Source: a virus. From it: a stretch of DNA of 55,440 bases. Position numbers and translations under genes: made by a program. Where the stretch lies: IMG/VR virus record IMGVR_UViG_3300008448_011029, positions 1 to 55,440 of that record; one strand, written 5' to 3'. Under the pieces are notes generated by a model. It made no database searches. It worked only from the letters and a program-made list of their open reading frames with translations, and was not told the DNA's origin. Numbering within the stretch: position 1 is the stretch's first letter; each line of letters opens with the position of its first letter. Positions 43,133 through 49,862 of this stretch are shown here, piece after piece.

Positions 43133-44518
43133 ATGGCTACAGATAATAAAATGTCATATCAGATGGCTGCGAGGTTGAAAAATCAATCTCTTGGTTCCGT
43201 TATTGCTGACCAACTTATCTCTGGTGAGGGTTATGGTGCATCAATTGGTAAAGCTATTGGTCTAAAAACACAAGCCAGAGTTACCAGACTTAAAGCTAAA
43301 TTTGATCCGTTGAACATTGCAAAGTTTATGACAGGTGGATCCAGATTGGGTCCTGCAATTCTTGGTAAAATGATGGGTCGTTCCAGAAAAGATATTGAAT
43401 ACTTCACTGGTCGTGCAAGACCCGTTTCAACATCAACTAAGATTGATAAACTTCAAGGCAACGGTGGTGATTCTTCTGGCATGAATGAAATGTTGAATAA
43501 GATTTATGATTTTATGAAACAAAACCGTGAAGAAGATATCACTGACAGACAAAAGAAAAATAATTTTGCAGAAGAAAGGCAAATGGAAGCCGAAAAAACG
43601 GCAGATAGAAGGCACAAAGATTTATTAAAAGCAATAGAACAATTGAAAAAAGATTTGGTGCCAGTACAAACCGCCGAAAAGGTAACAGAACAACCACAGA
43701 GTTTCTTAGATCAAATGGTTGATGCATTTGGTATGGGCAGAAACATTTTTACTGTATTAAGAACTGTGGGTCCTTTGTTAGCCAATCCTGTTGTTTTAGG
43801 ACTTCTTGCTGCTATAGCTGTTGGAGGAGGTTTAGCATATTTACTTTCCGAGAGACAATCTCGAAAAGACGCCATAGACAAAGATCCATATGCAAAAGAA
43901 TATGATGATGATGCTTATGCTCTAAGTGTTAGAAGTAAACGAGAAGGTGGTAACCTAACAGAAGGTGGTGCTGCAGCACAGTTACAACAAAAAGCACTCA
44001 AACAAGTTCCAAGAAGAACTGTTGAAGATTTTGTTAAGTCTGATTTAACAGATAAAGAATTGGTGCAGGAATTAGGTGCCGATAGAGAAGGCCTGAAAAA
44101 ATGGTTGGCTGAGAATCCCAAAAGGGAAGCAATGTATCAGGTACCAATGGCTGGTCTGCAAACTCAACAATCCAAAACACCACCAGCACCCGCAACACCT
44201 GCCGGAGAAACCGGTGGTGCACCAACAGCAACTCCTGCACCACCTGAGAGTGGTGGTGGAACTATGCCTTTGTCTGCACCCTCTGCATCTATGGCGACAC
44301 CGGAGGCTGTTCCTAACATGGGTCAACAATTGGCTTCTGTCATGGGTCAGAATACCGATATGAAATTGGCTGATTTTTCTGCACCACTAGAATCTGTGGT
44401 TAATAACCTAAACTCACTCAATAAATCCACAACAACCGGCAAATCAGCACTACCTGCTGTTCGTAATCTGGAAGACACCTTCCAAAGAATGATTATGAAT
44501 TCAACACGGGTAGTATAA
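43133..44518 (+). CDS. Second hub/tape-measure candidate with transmembrane-like segment
   Basis: 461 residues from the ATG at 43133. The frame is open upstream to 43070, but that part overlaps the preceding gene. The N-terminal region is basic. Residues about 115-175 (LNKIYDFMKQNREEDITDRQ, ADRRHKDLLKAIEQLK) are paralogous to residues 45-105 of the preceding protein. A hydrophobic stretch (about 205-240: NPVVLGLLAAIAVGGGLAYL) could span a membrane, as in tape-measure proteins that insert into the host inner membrane. The C-terminal 140 residues are Pro/Thr/Gly-rich. It is followed by the operon terminator. Function is inferred from these features and position. Confidence 0.7.
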   Translation: MATDNKMSYQMAARLKNQSLGSVIADQLISGEGYGASIGKAIGLKTQARVTRLKAKFDPLNIAKFMTGGSRLGPAILGKMMGRSRKDIEYFTGRARPVSTSTKIDKLQGNGGDSSGMNEMLNKIYDFMKQNREEDITDRQKKNNFAEERQMEAEKTADRRHKDLLKAIEQLKKDLVPVQTAEKVTEQPQSFLDQMVDAFGMGRNIFTVLRTVGPLLANPVVLGLLAAIAVGGGLAYLLSERQSRKDAIDKDPYAKEYDDDAYALSVRSKREGGNLTEGGAAAQLQQKALKQVPRRTVEDFVKSDLTDKELVQELGADREGLKKWLAENPKREAMYQVPMAGLQTQQSKTPPAPATPAGETGGAPTATPAPPESGGGTMPLSAPSASMATPEAVPNMGQQLASVMGQNTDMKLADFSAPLESVVNNLNSLNKSTTTGKSALPAVRNLEDTFQRMIMNSTRVV

Positions 44519-44525
44519 ACAAAAA

Positions 44526-44544
44526 ACCCCGCACATGGCGGGGT
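44526..44544. terminator. Bidirectional rho-independent terminator
   Basis: Perfect 7-bp stem ACCCCGC/GCGGGGT with a 5-base loop between the convergent tape-measure and gp32 genes. In the minus direction (gp32) it is followed by TTTTTT, a strong terminator. In the plus direction it is preceded by AAAAAA and followed only by a mixed CTAAACTTTTA, so termination there is weaker. Confidence 0.85.
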
Positions 44545-44565
44545 CTAAACTTTTATTAAAAGAGT

Positions 44566-45456
44566 TTAATCTTCTTCGGCCAACTTGCTGAAGTATGCCA
44601 TATCATCGTCATCTGTGCCAGCAAGATCAACTGGTGCCTTTTTAGGTGCAGCCTTTGCTTGTTCCACAGTTGTACGAGCTCTTGGACCACCATCTTCATC
44701 ACTAGTAGTAGTAACGCCTAGGACTTTATCAAGTCTGGTCTTCAAAACATCATATGGTTTGAATTCTTTGTCAGCAACCAACTCCAATAATGAAGCTTGG
44801 GACTTCCAAATCTTTTCAAGTGCGTCATCATCATTCAGCAATGGTGATGCAGATTCGAATTCAGACTTATCATAGTTTTGATAGCCTTCAACTTTACGAA
44901 TCTTCAATTTGAAGTTAGCACCAGTCCACATATCAAATGGGTTGATTGCTGTTTCATCTTCAAACGCAGGGTTCATTGCCTCAGTAATCTTATCAAAGAT
45001 TTTCTTACCGAACTTGAACAATTTAACTTGCCCTTCGTTCTCAGGATGCTTTGGATCACTTACGATGTACACGTTAGCAATGTAGTTGAGTTTACGCTTT
45101 TGTTTGCGTACAATCTCTTTGTTGGCTTCTACGCCAGAATTCCACAAACGATTGTTGTGTTCACACACGGGACATTGCTGATTCTTGGTTGTCAAGCAGT
45201 TGTCAATAAGCCAACCACCAGGACCCTGAAAGCCATGTGAGAAGATTTTGACCCATGGAAGGCCATCATCACCGTCTTGTGGAGATGCAGGAAGAAATCG
45301 GATGGTTGCCATGCCGTTACCTGCTTTGTCAACTTCTGGACGCCAGAAGTTATCTTTGTCAGATGCACCTTCGGTTGATGCATTGAGTTGTTCAATCGCC
45401 TTGGTTAGTTTGTCCAAATTACCAGACGATTTTTTGAGTTTAGAGAAATCTACCAT
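44566..45456 (-). CDS. 32: Single-stranded DNA-binding protein gp32
   Basis: 296 residues (T4 gp32 has 301). The LAST-like N-terminal basic segment (FSKLKKSSGNLDKL) is followed by the OB-fold with the zinc site H-x12-C-x7-C-x2-C (HGFQGPGGWLIDNC...CPVC; T4 has H-x12-C-x9-C-x2-C). The C-terminus is acidic (GTDDDDMAYFSKLAEED), as expected for the protein-interaction tail. It coats ssDNA in replication and recombination and works with the gp59 loader encoded upstream. A consensus sigma-70 promoter precedes it and a strong terminator follows, so it can be expressed as a single-gene unit. Confidence 0.95.
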   Translation of the reverse strand: MVDFSKLKKSSGNLDKLTKAIEQLNASTEGASDKDNFWRPEVDKAGNGMATIRFLPASPQDGDDGLPWVKIFSHGFQGPGGWLIDNCLTTKNQQCPVCEHNNRLWNSGVEANKEIVRKQKRKLNYIANVYIVSDPKHPENEGQVKLFKFGKKIFDKITEAMNPAFEDETAINPFDMWTGANFKLKIRKVEGYQNYDKSEFESASPLLNDDDALEKIWKSQASLLELVADKEFKPYDVLKTRLDKVLGVTTTSDEDGGPRARTTVEQAKAAPKKAPVDLAGTDDDDMAYFSKLAEED

Positions 45457-45513
45457 AATTTACCTTTCGTATTAACGGAGTATAGTTGTATAAACGGATT
45501 ATCCACATGATGC

Positions 45514-45542
45514 ATTATATAACATTATTTAGGCGTTGTCAA
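45514..45542 (-). promoter_or_regulatory. Perfect sigma-70 promoter for gp32
   Basis: On the minus strand, TTGACA (45542-45537), a 17-base spacer and TATAAT (45519-45514): the full consensus. The TGA stop codon of the upstream HAD gene lies inside the -35 box. The expected start near 45507 gives a leader of about 50 bases before the gp32 ATG, with room for translational autoregulation of the kind known for T4 gp32. The upstream sequence TTATACTT is shared with the tmRNA promoter. Confidence 0.85.
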
Positions 45543-46030
45543 AGTATAACCTTCAACATTGCCAAGGTGTTAGGCACATCCCTATGCCAGATTGCATGAC
45601 CACCTGCTATACGCCAATCAGTAATGACAGTTTCCGTGTCATCAATGATGAGAGTGTCCTCTCTGGCATATTCTTTCTTTAGTTGTTTACCCGGTACAAA
45701 ATTACGCTTGAATTTAATTCCGTGGGAGTCCAACCAAATCTCTTTTTGTTTTGAAATACTATCGTGTGAATCTGGACGAGCAGTAGATGATAGTATCTCT
45801 GTTGGCACTGGTGCATTGCGTAGAAACTCCAGTAATTCACCAGCGTGTGGCATCATTTCAAGTGTTGCAAAGTTTTGGCCTTGAATAAACTGATTGAACA
45901 GATTACCAAATTCTTTTTTGTTCCGAGTTTGATCTGGATTCACATTGAATAGTTTTTTGTAACGGCCAACAAAGTCGCATATTACACCATCCATGTCCAA
46001 ATAGATGCAAGAAATTTTTAGTTTGCTCAT
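45539..46030 (-). CDS. HAD-superfamily phosphatase (5'-nucleotidase-like)
   Basis: 163 residues. HAD motif I is YLDMDGVICDF (nucleophile D12, acid D14), motif II is ILSSTARPD, and motif IV is TLIIDDTETVITDW. The Lys of motif III is in the FKRNFVPGKQLKKEYA region. The small cap and the DMDGVICDF form resemble 5'(3')-deoxyribonucleotidases and the small HAD proteins of T4-like phages. A role in nucleotide metabolism is possible but substrate cannot be read. It lies between gp59/unknown and gp32, where T4 has no gene. Confidence 0.8.
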   Translation of the reverse strand: MSKLKISCIYLDMDGVICDFVGRYKKLFNVNPDQTRNKKEFGNLFNQFIQGQNFATLEMMPHAGELLEFLRNAPVPTEILSSTARPDSHDSISKQKEIWLDSHGIKFKRNFVPGKQLKKEYAREDTLIIDDTETVITDWRIAGGHAIWHRDVPNTLAMLKVIL

Positions 46031-46031
46031 A

Positions 46032-46790
46032 TTATTTCCAATGAAAAGGACATTTAGCCTGTTTTTTCTCGGCTGTTGTTTTTTTGGCTCTCATCATTTT
46101 GGTTAAACCATTATGAAAGAAATATTTAAATGGTTTGACTTTAACTTTTTTAACATCATCAACCACCTCATGCCTCAACTCAACATCTTCATCGGTTAAT
46201 GGTATGAATTTTGCAAGTGGACTACCAGCCTTAATCAATATCTCTTTGTTATTTTGGTGTCTATTAACCATCAAAAAAATATTCGTGGTGGTTTGATTGT
46301 AGAAATCTGTGATGCCTGGTGTTATTGAATAGTATTCCGAATTTACAGCAAAAACATTTTGCGTCATAAGAAATTTAATATCTCTATTGCAGGTAAATTC
46401 CCATGGAGATTCCAATTTAAAAATATGATATGGATCTAATGCTCCCGCAGATTGTTCACCTTCATGGTAACTAATTCGATTATCAGCCGAACCAATAGCA
46501 TGAGCATTGGAATTGTCCATTACAATAGAATACTCTCCCCAAACCGGAAGAATGAAACCGTAGTTATTAAAATTATTAATACCATAACAAGATCGAATCG
46601 TTGATTGCTTTTCTGGAGCATTCTCCACAAATCGACTATTTCTTTTGTCTAATTTTTGATATTTGGATTCCAATGTTTTGTAATATGATGGATAGTTTTT
46701 ATTGGCTTCCACAACCGGAAACATCTCCAACAATGTTGGATCATCCGTATATGCTGTCAATACTATCTTTTCTTTCTTAAACAGAAACAT
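46032..46790 (-). CDS. Conserved phage protein of unknown function, 252 residues
   Basis: Not assigned. Visible parts: KIVLTAYTDDPTLLEMFPVV, a middle RSCYGINNFNNYGFILPVWG, ending in a basic KKTTAEKKQAKCPFHWK. The pattern of a conserved Cys-Tyr-Gly followed by N.GF.LP.W and repeated beta segments (EFTCNRDIKF) is seen in uncharacterised T4-like marine phage proteins. The sequence has no signal peptide or transmembrane helix. It overlaps gp59 by 14 bases and ends 1 base before the HAD gene, so it is part of the 33-59-32 transcription unit. A DNA-metabolism role is possible from context only. Confidence 0.75.
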   Translation of the reverse strand: MFLFKKEKIVLTAYTDDPTLLEMFPVVEANKNYPSYYKTLESKYQKLDKRNSRFVENAPEKQSTIRSCYGINNFNNYGFILPVWGEYSIVMDNSNAHAIGSADNRISYHEGEQSAGALDPYHIFKLESPWEFTCNRDIKFLMTQNVFAVNSEYYSITPGITDFYNQTTTNIFLMVNRHQNNKEILIKAGSPLAKFIPLTDEDVELRHEVVDDVKKVKVKPFKYFFHNGLTKMMRAKKTTAEKKQAKCPFHWK

Positions 46791-47403
46791 GTTCTTTCAA
46801 ACTTTCTTTCAAAATCAATTTCAATTTGTCTTTGTCAAATTCAATGAACGGTGTGTACTTTTCAATTCTTCTTTTCCATGATGGCCAAACAACATCATCT
46901 GTTATTTTTTTAGACCACATAGGCAAGAAATTCATAATGTTATTAAGTATACACACCGTTTCAAAATTTATGGTGTTGTAAGTCAACTCTTTTAAGAGTA
47001 ACGGATACTGACCATCTTCTACCACCAACATTTCATTTGGTGTTTGTGTTGCGTTGAGAAGACCTATTATATCTTGTTCGAATCTATAAGTCAAGCTCTG
47101 ATTTCTTTTTTGCCATTGTTTGTATGTTTCTTCACCTTCCAGATTGGCAATCTCACCAATCCAATTAGATTCGGTAACAAGAAAGTTGGAGACATAAAAG
47201 TTCTTCAAGTCATCCAGTTTGTATTTACGGGATAACTTGTAGAATGTGTACTTATCTTTCCTGATGGCAAAGTTATCTCTGGTAACGTTGGTCTTACCGT
47301 GATACTTAAAATAATCGTAGCTATCAGTAGTAAAATGAAGTTTAATGGCATTATATAAAGCAAAGGCTGAGAATCCAGAACCTTCTTCAAGCGAAAAAAT
47401 CAT
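46777..47403 (-). CDS. 59: Helicase loader gp59
   Basis: 208 residues (T4 gp59 has 217). Residues about 45-85 read RKDKYTFYKLSRKYKLDDLK, FYVSNFLV and SNWIGEI. These correspond closely to T4 gp59 RRDKYFFQKLSEKYKLKEL and the following ISNL...WIGDI. Helical content is high throughout. The family recognises forks and loads the gp41 helicase on gp32-coated ssDNA. The gene overlaps the gp33-like stop by 4 bases, giving the same 33-59 order as in T4. Confidence 0.9.
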   Translation of the reverse strand: MIFSLEEGSGFSAFALYNAIKLHFTTDSYDYFKYHGKTNVTRDNFAIRKDKYTFYKLSRKYKLDDLKNFYVSNFLVTESNWIGEIANLEGEETYKQWQKRNQSLTYRFEQDIIGLLNATQTPNEMLVVEDGQYPLLLKELTYNTINFETVCILNNIMNFLPMWSKKITDDVVWPSWKRRIEKYTPFIEFDKDKLKLILKESLKEHVSV

Positions 47404-47621
47404 AACGGCAAAGATGCACTTCTTTTCAATAGGTTTAATTCTTGGGCTTCTTCACGAATCTTGGCCTTCAAAGCATTGGAGACCAATGATGATGCAACAT
47501 CGACCTCCATGCCTGTTTGCTCACAATGGTGAATGATAGCATCCATGTGTGTGCCTCCCAAGGTGTATGACAACTTGGTAATCATTTCACTAAAATCATT
47601 AATCTCTGTTTTCGTAGGCAC
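47400..47621 (-). CDS. 33: Late transcription co-activator gp33
   Basis: 73 residues (T4 gp33 has 112). The body is helical: FSEMITKLSYTLGGTHMDAI, IHHCEQTGMEVDVASSLVSN and ALKAKIREEAQELNLLKR, the pattern of short gp33 proteins in marine T4-like phages. It starts with GTG preceded by AAGGA at 7 bases. gp33 binds RNA polymerase and couples the gp55 sigma factor to the sliding clamp at late promoters such as TATAAATA. The match to T4 gp33 itself is weak, so position before gp59 is a large part of the evidence. Confidence 0.8.
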   Translation of the reverse strand: MPTKTEINDFSEMITKLSYTLGGTHMDAIIHHCEQTGMEVDVASSLVSNALKAKIREEAQELNLLKRSASLPL

Positions 47622-47623
47622 GA

Positions 47624-48115
47624 TTATCCTTTTGTATAAAAAATGTGGTTGCCAATCTTCTTAACCATTCTGATATTGGTCCAACCGGGGTTTACATAGA
47701 CTGCATGGTAGAACATTGCCTTGGCCTTGGCAAGCTCTCGGTGTAGTACCGATTCCGTTATTGCCCTTTTAGCAATGTATAGGCATTCTTCCCATGCATA
47801 GGTGTCTCTCACTGGACCTACATTCTCACAAGTCCATGAGAATTGGCAGGTTGAACCAGTTTTCTGGTAAACAACACCGCAAAAATCAGATGGATATTTC
47901 TTGCTGTTTGCACGATTGATGGTGACCTGTGCAACGGCCAATTTTCCTTCATGTGATTCTCTTGCTGCTTCATAGTAAATATTTTTTGCAATACAAAGAA
48001 CCTGTTTGTTAATATCTGCACCAACTTGTTGATTGACTGAAGGTTCATATTGCTTGGCAGAAATGGGTATGCATAACGAGGTAAATACAATCAATAAAGT
48101 TTTTGACAACTTCAT
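47624..48115 (-). CDS. Secreted SleB-type cell-wall hydrolase (endolysin)
   Basis: 163 residues from ATG 48115, chosen because AGGAG lies 5 bases upstream; the frame stays open to 48151. A signal peptide is evident (MKLSKTLLIVFTSLCIPISA, then KQYEP). The domain matches the cell wall hydrolase SleB family (Hydrolase_2): CIAKNIYYEAARESHEGKLA, VAQVTINRAN, YPSDFCGVVYQK, QFSWTC, AKAMFYHAVYVNPGW. The family's catalytic Glu is in YYEAARE. It would cut peptidoglycan after export and is the likely lysis enzyme. It has no holin next to it. Confidence 0.85.
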   Translation of the reverse strand: MKLSKTLLIVFTSLCIPISAKQYEPSVNQQVGADINKQVLCIAKNIYYEAARESHEGKLAVAQVTINRANSKKYPSDFCGVVYQKTGSTCQFSWTCENVGPVRDTYAWEECLYIAKRAITESVLHRELAKAKAMFYHAVYVNPGWTNIRMVKKIGNHIFYTKG

Positions 48116-48132
48116 TTGTTCTCCTTGTGTGT

Positions 48133-48149
48133 GTTTGGGGTTAGACCCC
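48133..48149. promoter_or_regulatory. Stem-loop before the lysin ribosome binding site
   Basis: A perfect 7-bp stem (TTGGGGT/ACCCCAA) with a 3-base loop lies about 18 bases before the lysin ATG, just ahead of AGGAG. There is no T-tract on the minus strand, so it is not a typical terminator. It may control translation of the lysin or stabilise the RNA. Confidence 0.4.
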
Positions 48150-48154
48150 AACCC

Positions 48155-48427
48155 TCAGGCCGATTTCTTGGTAACTTTTGGAGTTTCCATAGGAAGATTA
48201 GACACGAAACCATTCAAGGTTTGGGCCTTGCTAATAATTTCTATCTCTGAGGGAGTTTGTGGTAAAGCCGGATGTAGGGGTGGTGGTTCACCTTTGGCTT
48301 TTGCTGCGTCACATTGAGTGTTCCATTCTTGCGAAATTTTATCTCTTTGTGCGTTATACTCATCATATATCATATCTCTAGCCATTTTTAAAAGCTCAAG
48401 ACGAATTTCAAAGGGTGTCATTGACAT
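48155..48427 (-). CDS. Small conserved phage protein, 90 residues
   Basis: Begins MSMTPFEIRLELLKMARDMI at an ATG with AGGAG 6 bases upstream; the longer frame to 48481 lacks such support. The N-terminal helix is followed by a charged segment (YNAQRDKISQEWNTQ) and a Pro-rich tail. The TPFEIRLELLKMA motif is frequent in a short protein family of T4-like marine phages, whose function is not known to me. It lies between the OMP and lysin genes with near-identical leader sequences (ACACA before AGGAG). Confidence 0.75.
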   Translation of the reverse strand: MSMTPFEIRLELLKMARDMIYDEYNAQRDKISQEWNTQCDAAKAKGEPPPLHPALPQTPSEIEIISKAQTLNGFVSNLPMETPKVTKKSA

Positions 48428-48488
48428 GGTTTTCTCCTGTGTGTAAAGTGTGGGGGTTTTTATTGGGAACCCATAACCCATTGACTAT

Positions 48489-49025
48489 TTAGAATCCTAC
48501 GGATACTGTAAGTCCTACTGCACGTTCTTGAATGTCTTGATAGCTTTGGCTAACACCCAAACCAACAGATACTTTGCTGATAACTGGCATGTCGTAAGTA
48601 GCAAATACTACAGATTGTTTTGGATTTGCGCTGTCCCAGTTTACACGGGTCTTAGCACCAGCCATGGCATAACCAGGACCAACCTTAACGCCAGCGTTTG
48701 CACCAACTAGACCATACTCATATGGTTTTGCACCGTTACCACCATTATCGAATCCAACACCAACAAATGGGTTGATACCGAAAACTGTCTTACCTGCGGT
48801 AAGTTCCAAACTATTGAACATAGATTGGTTATCATTGGTACGTGCATTACGATTTTGTAATCCAAGATTCAAACCACCTAATGTAGTACCAGCACGAACA
48901 TATTGTGCGATACTTTGTTGGTTGCTTACTCGGTTAGTAACTTGGTCAACACCATACGAAACAAAACCACCGGCCTGTGCGGCTGCGGCGACTGCAATTA
49001 AACTTGCGATTGCGATTTTCTTCAT
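48489..49025 (-). CDS. Phage-encoded outer-membrane beta-barrel protein
   Basis: 178 residues. A Sec signal peptide (MKKIAIASLIAVAAAAQA, cleavage before GGF) is followed by alternating amphipathic segments (AQYVRAGTTLGGLNLGLQNR, SLELTAGKTVFGINPFVGVG, KVGPGYAMAGAKTRVNW, KQSVVFATYDM, SKVSVGLGVSQ). It ends VGLTVSVGF, with the terminal Phe used by the BAM complex. This suggests a barrel of roughly eight strands. It may block a receptor (superinfection exclusion) as proposed for other phage outer-membrane proteins, or alter permeability; neither is shown. It has its own promoter and a structured leader. Confidence 0.75.
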   Translation of the reverse strand: MKKIAIASLIAVAAAAQAGGFVSYGVDQVTNRVSNQQSIAQYVRAGTTLGGLNLGLQNRNARTNDNQSMFNSLELTAGKTVFGINPFVGVGFDNGGNGAKPYEYGLVGANAGVKVGPGYAMAGAKTRVNWDSANPKQSVVFATYDMPVISKVSVGLGVSQSYQDIQERAVGLTVSVGF

Positions 49026-49040
49026 TAAAACTCCTTAGTT

Positions 49041-49079
49041 AAAAAAATGGTTGGTTATTCTGTTACGAGGAAACCAACC
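49041..49079 (-). terminator. Hairpin plus T7 tract in the OMP leader (possible attenuator)
   Basis: GGTTGGTT (49072-49079 region on the minus strand) pairs with AACCAACC across a 15-base loop, followed at once by TTTTTTT and then the AAGGAG of the OMP gene. It is a terminator-like structure standing between promoter and start codon. It may reduce read-through from the tmRNA side or attenuate the OMP. Confidence 0.6.
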
Positions 49080-49088
49080 GAAACCCTA

Positions 49089-49120
49089 AGTAAATGCGAA
49101 CTTGAAAGTTTGCTTTTACT
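49089..49120 (-). promoter_or_regulatory. 5'-end hairpin of the OMP leader
   Basis: AGTAAAAGCAAACTT and AAGTTCGCATTTACT (minus strand) form a 15-bp stem with 2 mismatches and a 2-base loop. The predicted transcription start from the promoter at 49127-49155 falls at about 49120, the first base of the stem. Such a 5' hairpin can protect mRNA. It also shares CGCATTTACTT with the intergenic element at 33863. Confidence 0.5.
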
Positions 49121-49126
49121 AAATAC

Positions 49127-49155
49127 ATTATATATCTTGGAGGATAATAATGCAA
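49127..49155 (-). promoter_or_regulatory. Sigma-70-like promoter for the OMP gene
   Basis: TTGCAT (49155-49150), a 17-base spacer and TATAAT (49132-49127) on the minus strand. The -10 box is perfect and the -35 keeps TTG. The -35 box coincides with the first codons of the GIY-YIG gene on the other strand, so strong transcription here would oppose that gene. Confidence 0.5.
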
Positions 49156-49590
49156 TACTTTTTATACATCTGGTACGACAATTGCCGAAAAATGTTCTAT
49201 GTTGGTATGCATGAAGGACAAATAACCGATGGTTATGTATCTTCATCCCGTTGGTTTAACGGAGAATATCAATATAGACCAAATGATTTCAAACGTAAAA
49301 TTATCAAAACCTTTAATGATAGGAAGTCAGCCAGAAAAGAAGAGGTAAGACTACTTCGTATGATTAAAGAATCTGAGTTTGGTAAAAAATACTACAATCT
49401 CAAAAATGGTCGTAAGAAAGGTTCTATTCCTATAAACAAAGGTAAACCAATGTCAATTGAACAACGACAAAAACTTAGTTTAATTAAACTTGGAAAACCT
49501 TCTGCAAGAAAAGGCATTCCAAATAAAGTTAAAGTAGATTGTTTGGTTAATAAGGAACAACCTACAAATCCCCATTCGATTACCGTTTAA
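49150..49590 (+). CDS. GIY-YIG endonuclease with NUMOD3 motif (homing type)
   Basis: 146 residues. The N-terminus is a GIY-YIG-like module (FLYIWYDNCRKMFYVGMHEG, in which YI and YVG mark the two strands). A helix with SSSRWFNGEY and KSARKEEVRLLR follows. Residues about 100-130 hold a NUMOD3 DNA-binding repeat (NKGKPMSIEQRQKLSLIKLG, KPSARKG). The combination is typical of free-standing phage homing endonucleases. It has a GGAGG ribosome binding site. It is the only plus-strand gene in this neighbourhood, and its stop codon overlaps the tag stop codon of the tmRNA on the opposite strand. Activity cannot be judged; the Arg and Glu of the canonical active site are plausibly R (SARK region) and E (KEEVR). 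Confidence 0.8.
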   Translation: MQYFLYIWYDNCRKMFYVGMHEGQITDGYVSSSRWFNGEYQYRPNDFKRKIIKTFNDRKSARKEEVRLLRMIKESEFGKKYYNLKNGRKKGSIPINKGKPMSIEQRQKLSLIKLGKPSARKGIPNKVKVDCLVNKEQPTNPHSITV

Positions 49591-49622
49591 GCGGCAAGAG
49601 CGAAGCGGCTATCATTAGCTGC
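49587..49622 (-). other. tmRNA tag reading frame (AANDSRFALAA)
   Basis: With the resume codon GCA at 49622-49620 the tag reads AANDSRFALAA, then TAA. The ending ALAA and the AND start resemble proteobacterial tags (E. coli ANDENYALAA) and differ from alphaproteobacterial and cyanobacterial tags. The exact resume codon is inferred; an earlier GTA AAC is possible. The TAA overlaps the GIY-YIG stop codon on the other strand. Confidence 0.8.
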
Positions 49623-49705
49623 GTTTACTTTGATTTAGTTTTAACATCTTCTCTGATGAGCTGTCCACTTCTGTACTTGTTGCCCTGTCGAAACTATGCA
49701 GCCCC

Positions 49706-49791
49706 ATCAAAAGTATACTGGTTTGGATTATTTGGATGTCCGTGATACCTTAGTCATCTTCATTATCGCACGGCGCAGACCTTTATACTTT
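49706..49791 (-). other. Intervening segment of the permuted tmRNA
   Basis: 86 bases between the acceptor CCA and the 5' GGGG of the coding piece. The ends (AAAGTATA after CCA and TATACTTTT before GATGGGG) can form a 9-bp helix when the A of CCA is included, holding the two pieces together before processing. In known permuted tmRNAs this segment is removed, leaving two RNA pieces. Confidence 0.75.
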
Positions 49792-49862
49792 TGGTGGAGC
49801 TGGGGGGATTTGCACCCCCGTCCAGAACACTTTTCTAGTTGCTTCATACAACCATATCTTCA

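Larger units (their letters stand above)
49570..49856 (-). ncRNA. ssrA: Circularly permuted (two-piece) tmRNA
   Basis: Read on the minus strand, the 3' acceptor part comes first. It holds the T-stem GGGGG/CCCCC (49815-49819 and 49803-49807) with a 7-base loop TGCAAAT, then CAGCTCC, A and an encoded CCA ending at 49792. After an 86-base spacer, the 5' part begins at 49705: GGGGCTG, then the tmRNA D-loop signature TTTCGAC. GGGGCTG pairs with CAGCTCC in a 7-bp acceptor stem that contains the G3-U wobble used by alanyl-tRNA synthetase. A tag reading frame (49622-49587) follows, with its stop in the loop of a P5-like hairpin (49597-49580, TTGCCG/CGGTAA). The spacer ends AAAAGTATA and TATACTTTT are complementary, as in precursor tmRNAs. 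Outer ends are approximate. tmRNA rescues stalled ribosomes and tags the peptides for proteolysis. Confidence 0.88.

Noticed and set aside
48428-48488. Terminator between the OMP and the 90-residue gene
   Set aside because: Only a 5-bp GGGTT/AACCC pairing with a long loop is possible and there is no clear T-tract, so it was not listed.
49590-49860. A tRNA gene suggested by the T-arm and CCA
   Set aside because: There is no anticodon arm next to the acceptor end, and the matching 5' acceptor strand lies downstream; the permuted tmRNA explains all parts.
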